From Cloeon dipterum (lineage: Eukaryota > Arthropoda > Insecta > Ephemeroptera > Baetidae): DNA of 64,000 bases. The notes beneath the pieces were generated by a model. It was not told the origin of the DNA. It saw only the letters and a program-made list of their open reading frames with translations, and did no database searches. The position numbers and the translations under genes are program-made. The first letter of the stretch is position 1. Each line of letters opens with the position of its first letter. Positions 1 through 11,400 of this stretch are shown piece after piece. The DNA is taken from contig NC_088786.1 in assembly GCF_949628265.1 (NCBI RefSeq), forward strand, positions 24,263,681 through 24,327,680. Direction: 5' to 3'.

Positions 1-1607
1 GCAATTTGAACTTCCTCCGTTTGATTTGCACTCAACTCTCGTGCCAAAGAGCGTGCACTGAGAAATTTCAGAGCAGCGTCTGTTGTAGGCAATAGTTTCT
101 GAAATAAGTTAGCAAACGACTCATAAAAAAATAATTTTACATGCGCAAAATTTTCCCAAAGGTTTCTAAAAAAATGAAACGGAAATTCAATTTCATTCTT
201 ACGGTTCAAGCACTCCTGCTTAGTTGCCGACGCCGCAGTTCCCATTCCGCAAACGCACACAGAGCCGTCACAGCTTGATCCCTTAATAACGCAATCTTCG
301 TTCTGAGTGCACGGGCCCCCGATTTCTGCGCTCATTGATAACCGATTAGCTTTTTCTTTACAAATAAATCACTGTATTTAAATACCAGGAATACACTTGT
401 CTTCAGTGGGAGATTTGAAGAAACCTGTTTTACATTTGCAGTATCCAGACGGAGGACACTCGGAATTCAGTGTACTGCATTCTGGGTCAGAGCTGCAAGC
501 CGCTCCCAACTCTTAAAATATTTTTTAAAGACCTTTGTGTTACCTTCAGTTTTAAATTTACCTTTGTTCCCTCTTTTTGTGGCAGCGTGCATAAATGTAT
601 TGTTACTTTTAGTCACTGTAAAGGTTGCAACTTGTTTAGAAAAATTCAAGGCACACGACTTGAGCTTCTCACCTTTGTGGTTAACCTTGAGCTTTCCTCT
701 AACAGCTATAATATCACATAATTTAGATGTGTTGCAGAAGCCTCCGTCGTAAGTGCAATCTGAGTTCAAAGCGCACGGCTCACCAATATCTGAAAATAGA
801 TATACTTTTTTATTTTGCTGCACATCGGAGTTTGACTGAAACCGACTTTCCACCCTCTTTCTGCAGTCTGAATATTCTCTCTGGTAAAATCCTTCGGCGC
901 ACTGGCATTTGTTGTCCAAGCACTGCACAGAATTCGCCTCCACCAGAGAAGCGCATTCATCGTCCGAGTTGCAATCTGCTCCAAGCGCTGGCATGACAGT
1001 TTAACTTGTTTTTAATGTGAGAGCTTTATTTAAATTTAACATTTTTCAATACAAATATGGAGGAAATAGAAAATTGTTAATTTTTTCTTGCTATGATGTA
1101 ATCTCAGAAGAATCGAATCTATTTAAAAAAAGCGTTATGTAATGATCTTAGTCACCCTTTGAGGTCCAGCACCTTCCTCGGAGGTAGTGCATGCCGTCAG
1201 TGCAACCACATTTTCCGTTTTGGCACGTTCCACCGTTTAATAAAGCAGCAGAACACTGAACGTCTTCTTCGCACGCGTCACCAGCTCCGTGCACCACTTA
1301 GAAGTTTTAAATTTTTTACCACCCTTCCCGGCATTAAAATTTAATTTATTACCTGCCAAACATTTCTGCATGGTTGAGCTTAAAATCTGATTTCCAGAAC
1401 ATTCGCATAATTTCAAGTTGGTGTTGCAAGTGGATCCAGCAATATCCGCGCAGTCGGCATTTCCCTCGCAGATAACTAGAAGCATCCTTTTTAGAGAAAA
1501 ATTTCGTTTGAATCTTGCCAATTGCACATACGCCCTGAGAGATCTGAAGAGGTAGCTAGGGTGAAGAGGAAAATTTGCAGGAAAACATGCAAGAGTGATG
1601 ACTCCAT
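1..1607 (-). CDS. Secreted EB-module cysteine-rich protein (5' part, runs off left edge)
   Basis: Reads leftward. Exons inferred: 1532-1607, 1353-1475, 1156-1296, 673-987, 386-511, 203-325 and 1-98 (open at the window edge). The start at 1607 sits in a strong Kozak context (gccaccATGG) and opens a hydrophobic signal peptide (MESSLLHVFLQIFLFTLA). After it come six cysteine modules with the C-x4/5-C...C-x4-C-x-C...C spacing of EB domains (PF01683), for example ACEEDVQC then CGCTDGM. Every junction I could place is phase 1, roughly one module per exon, the usual pattern of shuffled extracellular modules. The fourth module (near 673-800) has only its first cysteines. A very short intron inside 673-987 cannot be excluded. 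EB proteins are extracellular and mostly uncharacterised; no catalytic site is seen. The last exon is not cysteine-rich and may begin a stalk or membrane region. Confidence 0.72.
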
Positions 1608-3393
1608 GGTGGCAGCTGAGTTATGAATAATCCTCAGCTCTGTGAATTTTGCGCCAGGTGTGAGTGACCATCGTTCTTATCGGCGCGCAGCAGAGATTAG
1701 AATGCCATTCTTTTTACTGCTTATCAATTTGGCACTCACGTCTGTGATTACTAATACACAGAAACCCTCTGCACATCTGCAGCAGCGCGTAAGTCTTCAA
1801 ACTTAAATTTCGATATGTCTTTGAGAGCTGCTTATCTTTGAAGACATAATATACCACCTGGTTTTGGTGACACATTGTGCCACTTGTGATTTCTATTTGA
1901 TAATCTTGTCTAATCAACAATGAGGTCTTTGCAGGTTATTCCTAGTCTAGTTTAAAAAAGAAAAACTGAACAACAAGTTGCTATATATAATTGCAAGAAG
2001 TGCAACCAAAAATAAAATATTTCCTGATGATTTAATTGAATAATGTGATCTTTAATATAAAATACATTGGCTCAAAAAACTCAGCTGATGATACGAAATA
2101 TTGCTCCTCAAAATTTCTTATATTAATGATATTAATGGATAAGTGACAATGGAATATTTGAGTTGGAATTCTTTGGAGCTGGTGCGTGCGGCGCCGATGA
2201 TATTATTCCATAAAAAAGTCAGAGCAAAATTTATTTCGAGTTCAATATGCGTTGAACCACATTAAATCAACAGAATTTCTAGATAAAATGTGCTCGAAAA
2301 TATTTCTTAAAATTAGTCTCGCATGCTCATTTCTTAAAATAACAATTTTAATGTTTTCTTCGGCTAGAAATTTTAGAGATATTTGGAGAGTTTGTTTGAG
2401 TTTTTGAAATAAGTAAGTTATTATGTGTTATTAAGTGTTATTAAGTGTTCTTTTTTTCTGAAATCTGGCAACGGAACCTGCCACCAGATAATGGGCTAGA
2501 CTCGTGCTCGTATTCCAGTAAGCGTGGTAATCCTTGAAGCCGCGCGTATCTAAAACACCCAATCATTTTAATGCTGAAGATTTGCTTTGTCGCTCAAGAG
2601 AGATGCCAATGCCCCCCGAAAAGGTGAGTGCTTTAATTTTTAGATTAAGCATTACAGCTGTAAATTATTAGAAAATGTCATATTTTCATAAATATCTTCT
2701 CCTTATATATAGCCCGTTATAGACGAAAAGTCATTTTAACAAAAAATTTCTTCACTCATGACTTTTAAAGGCTACATGGCTGGATTTTAATTTCTCTACT
2801 ACTTGTTTGGCTAGCTCATTTAGTTTATTTTATGGGGGCGGGGGGGGGGGGTAATTATTAATTCCCGCGAGAAAGTAACACAAAAATTCGTAAATATTCT
2901 CTTAGCGTTAGCGGGTGCAACGCTCATCAAGTATTTTGGAATATTCTAGAGATGTTGTTGCAATATAAGAACATTTTTTAGTATCTTTAAAAACTTTTGG
3001 AATATTCTCATTTTTATAATCTTCATAGCACCCAGCACGATTATAATACTAATTTAAATTTATAAGAAAAAAACATCAATTGGGAGAGATTATTAAATAC
3101 ATTTTTCAAATATTTTCATAATTTGAACAGAAATTTTTTATTCAAATTTTAATTTTGACCCGGTCAGAAAATATGCGAGCTTTTGGGTCCAAAATCTGCA
3201 CCACGCCTAGACCACCTCCACATAACAAACAATCTCATGAATAAATCGGACATTGGACCGCGCGAGGCGCTGCATCTCTCTGCGAGTTGTTTCCTGTTGT
3301 CGCTTGTTGACTAGCGCCGCCGCGCGATGTCGCTACTTCACGTAGCGAGTTATACCACTACAAGTAAACTGATGGATACGGGTCATGCCGTAA
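1608..3393. other. Intergenic, no gene seen
   Basis: AT-rich sequence between the EB gene start and the tRNA. It holds a G-rich run at 2834-2852 and a short tandem repeat of TTATTAAGTG near 2420-2450. An ATG followed by seven codons and a consensus donor (AAG|gtgagt) at 2602-2625 could be a 5' exon, but no partner is clear. The 1714-1920 minus-strand open frame has no recognisable motif. Confidence 0.5.
2834..2852 (+). repeat. Poly-G tract
   Basis: Five G, one C, then an uninterrupted run of about a dozen G in otherwise AT-rich sequence. It could form a G-quadruplex; its length may vary between individuals or assemblies. Confidence 0.8.
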
Positions 3394-3466
3394 GCCCCTG
3401 TGGCCTAATGGATAAGGCATCGGTCTCCTAAACCGGGGATTGCGGGTTCGAGTCCCGCCAGGGGTA
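3394..3466 (+). tRNA. tRNA-Arg (anticodon CCT)
   Basis: A 73-nt cloverleaf. The acceptor stem GCCCCTG pairs with CAGGGGT (first pair is G-U wobble), followed by discriminator A. The D arm contains GGCCTAATGGATAAGGC. The anticodon stem CGGT/ACCG encloses the loop CTCCTAA, giving anticodon CCT, which reads AGG (Arg). The T arm GCGGGTTCGAGTCCCGC carries the GGTTCGAGTCC B-box, and TGGCCTAATGG matches the A-box. There is no intron. A run of five T follows two bases downstream. The sequence resembles metazoan tRNA-Arg-CCT genes. Confidence 0.97.
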
Positions 3467-4275
3467 CTTTTTGCTAATTGCAACTTGGCATATTTTAATT
3501 TTCAAAGTTTTTTTAATTCCCTTAAAATACTCTAAGATGGTATTCTGCATTTATTTTCCTTATTTTTTCAAACCAGGCAATAATTAGAAAAAAATGATAA
3601 GCATCATTAATTAGCATGCACTCTTGAAAGTGTGAAAGACAGCTTTGAAAATTTGAAAGCAAACCATAAATTGTTTAAATAAGCTTGATCTGCGGAGATA
3701 ATAATTTCTCTTCCTAAATTACTTTTACTTTTCAAATTACGCATTCCTCCCTAGATGCAATCTGGCGCATCCGAAAATTGGGCATGAATAATGCAATAAA
3801 GCGATGAAGATCTCGCGGGAGTGATCGTCGAACAAAGCCAGCAGCTACAATTAGTGTTACGAATTTGGGACAGGTATCAATTACTTTTCGGCAATCAGCA
3901 GCGCTCGTAAATCGTCGGAAGTGTGTTAGGAGAACGCTGCGGCGGCTCTCGATGATTGAGACCCGTTCCCTAGCTCATTTGAATGACAAATAAGTGTGAG
4001 TAAAGCACACACACAGCCTCACACGGGCTGGCATAAGGCGCTCGGTGAAAGCACTGCTCTCGGAGAAAGCTGCGAGCAATGAGAGGGAAAGTGTTTTTTT
4101 CTGCGCGTGGTTCCTCGCCGCTTAGATAACTTGGCGGCGACTCGTAGACTCGCGCTTGCTATACTTGGTCGCAGGAAGCATTTCCACTTAGTCCAAGCCT
4201 CTCGGCCCTGAAGCGCGCCTCGTGCACATTCTGCATTGTTTTATTGCGCGCGGCTGATGGTCTGCGGCGCCGGCG
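3467..4275. other. Intergenic / 5' region of PDZ-RING gene
   Basis: GC content rises from about 3780 towards 4275, consistent with promoter and 5' leader sequence of the downstream gene. No further coding signal or clear TATA box was identified. Confidence 0.4.
3468..3472 (+). terminator. Pol III terminator of tRNA-Arg
   Basis: Five consecutive T directly downstream of the tRNA 3' end, a typical RNA polymerase III stop signal. Confidence 0.8.
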
Positions 4276-6967
4276 ATGGCAGACGAGGCGTGTGGCAAAA
4301 CCCTCGAACTCACCCTGACTAACGCAGGCAACCCCTCGTTCGGATTCACCCTGAGTAGGTCCAAGGTCGAGCCGTATCCAAAGGTAGGAAGCAGGAAGTG
4401 ACTTTTCAAGAATGGCCTTACTCTCGCATGAAAAATTATTGCTGGTTTCCTCTTACTTATTAAAATTTACCTTCTTAGTAGTCATATTGAAATTATAAGG
4501 AAGGGGTTGATTTTTCGGTTTTTGTAATTTCCTTTTTTATTGTTATTTGTTGCGATTTGATTTTTCATTACAGGAAATATATCTATTTCGATACAACAAA
4601 ATAATTTCCTTCAATTTAGGTATGCATTAAAATATTGAAAATTGTAAAAAAAAGTGCAAGGGTTTAACTAACCAAATTGATCCAGCAATGGATTTAATTG
4701 CGATTTTGACCAATTCTAGGCTTCATTGTGACTTTGTACCCATATAAATTTAGCATGTTTTAAATTTCTCAAAGATCGTGTCCTTACGAAATGTGTTGAA
4801 ACGTCCTAGTTACACACAATTTGTGTGCATTCAAATAAAGCAGAGACAACAAACAAACATTTTGTATCAAACAAATTTTATTTTGTAATTTTCAGGTTGA
4901 TGTTGTTGAATCAGGAAGTGCCGCCGACGAAGGCGGTCTTCACCAGGGTGACGTCGTGTTTGAAATAAACGGCTGCAGACTCTTGGGATGCTCCCTGGAC
5001 TGCGTGTTGAGGATCATTGCCACTTCCACGCACCGACTGCAGCTGACCCTTTGGCGCCCCAAGGAGTACCACCCTGACCTCGACCTGGCAAAGACGTTGC
5101 TCAAGGTTGCGCAATTGCTGTCCTGTCCCATCTGCTTACGAGAGGTGGCTCTGCAGCCGCGCCAGTGCAGAAATGGACACGTTATGTGCTCAAGATGTGC
5201 AGTGAGGTAAGCCAATCATTATTTGTACTATTACTTTTTCATAGTTGTTAAAATTACTAAAGCCCACAAAAAACTGTGAAACTTGGACTTTTATGTTCAA
5301 GGAACATCAAAAATTAAAAAGGAAAGATAATACAAGGAAATATATATGCACCTAACTTTATTCAAAACTGAGATATGAAAATTGCACGGGAATGCCAGGG
5401 GGAAGTAAAATTTTTACCGCGAAATTTTCAGTTACTCACTCTGGTATCATTTTAAAAATAGGCAATTTTTTTTAATTATTTAACTAACTCTAAGGCAAAG
5501 AGAGTATAAAGCACTGGGGATTAGCTATTGTTAACACAACAATTCACAAATATCTATTTTGAACCCTTTTCAACTGAAAAATAAAATAAGCTATTCATTA
5601 GAAGGTTGCTCTGAAAAGTTATAGCCGTATTTACATGTTTTTATTTATAAATTTGCCCGAGCATTTTGTGTTGAGGAACTTTGCCTAAAAAATACTTGGT
5701 TCCTCCTGTTGAAGTACCTTGGAAAAATGAAAAAAAATTCAAACAATTATAATCATGACTTGAAGTTTTCACTCAAGGAAGATATTTCTGATGATGAAAT
5801 AATCGGACTCCTCGTTGACTGACAGTTTAGGTTTTATTTTACTCGTCATGTTCCGGCTCCAATTGGCAATCTTTCATGGCACTCTTTCATGAGAACGCAT
5901 ACATTTACATATTTTATGAATAAAAACATAAGAAGTCTTAAAATATTACAAAAACTGCTATTTAATTTCCAATTAAAATCACGAGCAGAAAAGAGTTGCT
6001 TAAACTAACGTAGGTCAATTTATAAATAGAATAAATAAAACAAAAAAAACTTTGTTATATTTTTGTTGTGTTCTGGATGTGGATGTATGGGGCACAGTTG
6101 CCCTGCTGATCCGTAATAAACCAAATTTTGAATTTAAATAGGTGAATTGCAAAAATGTCTGTGAGGAAAACAGCTGCTTTCTTTTGATTATTGAATTGGC
6201 GTGCATTTTGACAAATAAAACATTTATTAACAACATTAGTTGTACAGTTTATTGCTCTTGCGTTTAAAATTTCTTTTCACACAGGAAAATTGCAACCACA
6301 CGTTTTATCTTTGCAAAAATATTTACCACAGTAAAGCATATCAGCTAACTGGATTATTTTTTGAAGTAAACAAACGTATTCTAGTTCACGGCTTCTTTTT
6401 ATCTAACCGCAAAAAAATGAACAATAAAGAAAACTTCCACACGATTTAAATAATAATTAATGTTTTGGTGCTCATGAACAGAACATTGAATGGAATATCG
6501 AATTGCAGGTCGCCGAAAGGTTGTTGCCCGATGTGCAGGGTGTTTCTAGGCCGACCAGCGAACAACAGGTTAGCCCTCCCTGGGGCAAGGTGCCTCTTGG
6601 CTGAAAAAATGGTGGCTGTGATGCGTACAGATGGCGACGGAATCAATCACAAGGCTGATGCAAACAATGACGAGAATAAAGATAGAGAAAACTCCCTCAG
6701 GTATATATAAAACGAAAAAAAATGCCACAAACTGCTTGGAAATCCTCCTCTTTTGCGCAATTTGCTTGAATGCATTGAACTTGTAAGGTGAATTGGAGGT
6801 CAATTTGTTGTTTCACTCTCGGCTTGGCTTTTCCGACGGATAAAATGTTTCTATTTTTCAACAGAAGAGACGCGGCAAAGCGCAAGAGCCACCACTCGGA
6901 CGTGAACTCGGGCAAGTCTGCAGGAAAACTGCATTTGGTCACCAGACTGGTGCGTGCGCTGCGTTGA
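4276..6967 (+). CDS. PDZ domain plus SIAH-type RING finger protein (probable E3 ubiquitin ligase)
   Basis: Four exons keep one frame: 4276-4383, 4896-5206, 6509-6700 and 6865-6967, giving 237 aa. Residues about 8-92 are a PDZ domain: a GLGF-type loop (PSFGF), ESGSAADEGGLHQGDVVFEING as the GD/IN core, and LQLTLWRP as the last strand. Residues 113-149 form a C3HC4 RING with ligands C113, C116, C127, H131, C134, C137, C146 and C149; the spacing and the QCRNGH stretch are like SIAH/Seven-in-absentia RINGs. The following ALPGARCLLAEKM resembles the helix after SIAH RINGs, but the SINA substrate-binding domain is absent. The last exon is short and basic. RING proteins of this type transfer ubiquitin, so the PDZ domain may recruit substrates with C-terminal motifs; that role is inferred. 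Intron 2 is about 1.3 kb and holds nothing recognised. Confidence 0.8.
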
Positions 6968-8464
6968 GTTGAACGACGCGCCGCGACAGCATCCAGCCGG
7001 TGCACAGCACACGCGCTATTTTGTAATGATAATAATAATAATATGTTCCATGCCTCACTCTCCACACTTTACGTTTAATGCATACAAACTGAGCACACGA
7101 CTGCAATATTTAGTATTATATGGCTCTAGTGTGGCGTACAAAACACCAACAACTGTAGTTACACACTCGCGTTGGGACATGCATCATTTCGCAATTTTCC
7201 ACCATACTATATTGCCTCTTTCACGTGCCATTGCCGAGCTTTTGTTGTTCTGTTTTATATTTTTTTCCTGGCGATATAGTCACTTGGTTTTCTACTCTTC
7301 AATTTGCACTGAATATATGATATGGTTTACTACTGGAATAAAAATAAGTTTGTTTAGAGCTGGAGCTTTGTTATTTATCCTCACCACTGGGAAACACGTG
7401 CTTTTTTCCGTGTGCGTTCAGTCACGTAGCTTTGAATCAAATATAGCTTAACCAAAATTAGGCAAGCCCTTTCGGGCCTGTTTACGCACGAGGTGATTAC
7501 AGCCAGAATGGGGTCTATATTGACACGATAGCTAGTGGCTTTCGCAGTTGTATCGATTGTTGCCAAGGAAAGCAAGTGTAATTACCGTAATTTGATTATC
7601 TTTTCTCGCAAGTCTGCAGGAGATATCTTTTTAACAAAGTTATTTCTGTTTTCAAAAGATAACACCTTATCATCCCCTAAATTACGAAAAGGCTAATGCC
7701 ACAAAAACTCAATCGTAAAATTCTTTTGAAATAAAAAGATCGTTTATATTCTAAGTTTTGAATTCTGATTCAGTACGGCGAGAGATTATTTAATAATTTT
7801 AAAATATTTTGCTTGCTCTGTTGCCATTTCTTATAATATTAATTGTATTTTGTACTTGGACGGCAGGAATAAACAAAAGTTAATACAAAATTGTATAGTC
7901 AATTATAATTAAAAAGTGTCATAATATAATATAATTAAAAAAGCTCATTTGACCTACTTTTAAACACATTTTCATTTCTTTATCTGGTTTTCTTTCAAGG
8001 GTACTTACTAATAGCCATCTGACGCTCCATGGACAGAATTAGATCGAAATAACAGAGAAGAGGAGATATAAACAAGGCATAAAAACATTTAAATATTCGC
8101 ATCCTGTCAGCTTGAACACTTGTGCGATGCATGAGTCATATCTCATCGGGTGTTTAGCACACATTATGTTAATTTACGCATATCTGACAATCTTCTCTCT
8201 GTATTCGAAACAAGTTGATTCGCACGGCGGCTGGAAAACCCCAAAAGCGAGTAAAACAAGATCTGCTCGTTCGGAGAGTGCACGACGCGCGGACCAACCT
8301 CCTTTTGGCAACCTCTCTTCAGTTCAGAATCAACGGCTAAGAGGCCCTGTGCGAGAACAGTCGCGTCCACGGAGGGGAATTTGGACCTTCAAGGGAGGTA
8401 GGAGAGGCTCGCGGCTAGGCGGTGCCTTTTGCCTGAAGAGACGGCTTGCTGTCCGCTGAGCCAA
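6968..8464. other. Intergenic region before protease gene
   Basis: AT-rich. It includes the probable 3' UTR of the PDZ-RING gene and the 5' leader of the protease. The open frames at 6954-7451 and 8112-8459 have no domain or biased codon use and are treated as chance. Confidence 0.5.
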
Positions 8465-11400
8465 ATGAAGCTGTTCGCCTGCACCTTACTGCTCCTCTCG
8501 GCTGCTCTTTGCGCCCTGTCAGGTGAGAATGTGCCCAGAAGGGCTTAGGGTTCCAACGCGCTCGTCTGAAAAATTGTTAAACTCGTCTTGTCACTTTGGA
8601 ATTTAATTTTTATCACCGCACAGCCCAAAACAAATCACTAGAATAGTTTCATTAGATTTTTCAGTGAATTTAAAAAAAATAAGTTTTCATTTTATGGCCG
8701 GTTGAGCATAATTATTTATTGAGTAACGTTGAATCACGAGAATAGCGAGAGTGTTAAATTTCCCATTTGATTCCGGTCTGATTGCGTTTATTTTCTCGAG
8801 GCGAGTTTTAACTTGGATTCGCACTGAACGGATTGCATAAGACAATACTCGATGATACGACCGGGCTGCACGTCGTTTTCCTGTTTGGCGCCTCTCGCAG
8901 TTGTTGTTATTCAGAGGAGCGAGCCTGCTTCACTCTTTTAATTGCGTTCCAATCGCCGTGTTCGCAGGTGTGGCGGAAGGCACGACGCAGAGGATCAGCG
9001 AGCAGAGTAAGTTGATCTCTCATCAGATTTTTAACGCGTTTGAAGCGTGCGTTTCGTGGGCTCATTTAAGTTTTTCTTTTGGTCAGTCAAAGACCAAGAG
9101 TCTTGTCGGTCTTATGCCCTTTTCTAACACATGCCCAAATATTTTCTTATAATTTTGTAATAATACTAAAATAATTGGTTACACATAAGAATTTCTGAAA
9201 TGAAATTTTATTGCATGCCGTTTCCATGCAAATAATCTTTCCCCCTAATTTTATTCTAGTGTAATAATTACAGAGTGCCAAGAGTTTTTAGAGCGTGTTT
9301 CTCGTCCGCTCACATTTCTGCCGCTCACTGCTGAAGGCACCCCAGTAGTTGTAAAGGTGTCAGACTGTGAGGTCAACAATGTGCAGCTCATTGTCGGCGG
9401 CGAAGAAGCCAAGCTCGGCGAATTTCCGTACATGGTAAAACTCTCCGAGTATATTTGCTTGCCCTGGACGGCTAAAAGCTAACTTGAAATTATCCACGCT
9501 CTCACGTTCATTGAGGCGATCTGGGAGAGAAAAAATGGCATTGATAATTGCAGTTCATTAATGTAGTTAACGACGGCGATTGGCATTCGCCGATATTTGG
9601 CAGTTAATGGAGTGGAAAGCGATAAAACAATTTAGTATTGAGTGGATGTTAACCGCGCTTTAGCCACATTCACCGCGCACGCACTAAATATTCACAGCCT
9701 GTTGCTCAGCTGTTTTAACAGCTCTCGTTGGCAACCAATGTGTGCGAATTTTCGGTCCGGTTATTAGCGAGAGGATGCGACTGCTCATTTATTACCTTCG
9801 TGCATGCATTAGCAGAACAACCGGGCACTAAAAAAACCTTGCCCATGTTGAATTTTTAGGGGTTTAGCACTTGATACGTGTTTTTTGTTTACATTAGGTA
9901 AGCGTACCCTCATCTCTGTTTAATATATTTTGTCATTTCTTTTTCGCTGTGTTGCATCTTTTCTTTTAAAATTTGTGAATCAGCATTAAATGATAACAAC
10001 CTTCCATGGGATTTATTAAAATAATTTTTGACAGGAATTTTTGTGTAAAAATAAGACTTGTAAAATTACATGAACGTATTTGCAAACCACAAAGTGAAAG
10101 CATAATATATGGTTGCAAAAAATGTTTAAATTTATATAAATTGGCATGCAGTATGGGCTGCATTAATAATTAACCAACAATTCATGAATATTAGCAGCAC
10201 TCTACTGTGAGAAGTAAAGTTTTGGAATAGCTGTGAAGTAAATTCTATAATTTCAAATACAGATCTCAGGATAAGTGGATATTGTTTTCTATTTTAATTA
10301 CAGAATGAGATTGTCACACTTTTTTAATTTAAAATCTCGAAATATGTTGCAATGGTCACGGAACAGAAAAAGTAATTCTTCCCGTTTTAAATGAAAACGA
10401 CAGCAAATCATTGCAGAGATGCAACAAATGAAAAATATCAAGATCTCTTTGCAATCGAGATTCTTAAAACAAACAATATTTAAGCTCCTCAGCATCTCTC
10501 AAAAAAAAAGATAAAATAATAAATTTTCGCTAAATTGGGGTGCGCTTGTACGACACCCCGTGCCGATTTATCTGCCAGTAGCACTATACGGTGAGACATG
10601 GCCCAATTTAATCCACCGACGTTGTGTCGTGCCTAGATTTGGGATGAAGTGGGCACGTTGTAGAGCAATTAGCCCGTCCAGGTGTATTAATAATTGCAGC
10701 CGAGGCAGACTAATTTTGGCGTTTAATTAGGCGGCCCTGGGCTACGGGGAGGGCGAGCCGGAGTGGAAATGCGGAGGCAGCCTCATTAGCGAGCGCTATG
10801 TACTCACTGCGGCGCACTGCATCGGCCAGGACAGGTATGTAGATATGCATGAACTCTCGCGCCGACACGGGGTAAATAAATAATATGTATGTACTCACAC
10901 GCTGCATGCACGAAACGTAGGCGGACACATTTGCATTTGCACACGCCAACAACTGCCTACAATCAAAGGAAAGTGTGCATGTGCCTGGCTGGTTGCGGCG
11001 AATGCGGCCTGTGCTGTGCCCTGGTGTGGTGCAACTGCATATAATGTGCCTGCGCTGCACTGTTCACTTTGTTGATTCAAACTCGTGTGCTTGCTTTGGG
11101 TGATTGATTATGGTTCAGTGTGCAGTGCACAGCAACAGCCGTGATAATGGAATTATTTGCCTTAAATTTCGCAATAATTGTTTTGGATAATTTTGCAGTC
11201 ACACTCTTAATTTTATGTGTATTTTCTTTCACCACAACCGTTCTATCGAGCTTATGGATATTGCAAAATCAGTAATAATTTTACTGACCACGCAAATATA
11301 TAGTTAGGCTTGCACCAAATGTTATTGGAATCAGGATTAATTTTGAGAGAGGCATAACCGTTGCAGGGAACGCTTTCTAGGAATTCTTCAAGGAATCAAA

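Noticed and set aside
2602-2625. ATG plus short frame ending in AAG|gtgagt
   Set aside because: A good donor but only seven codons and no identifiable downstream partner; it could splice to the PDZ-RING gene but would delete the first PDZ strands.
6954-7451. 165-codon plus-strand open frame
   Set aside because: It overlaps the PDZ-RING stop and its 3' UTR, has AT-driven composition and no motif.
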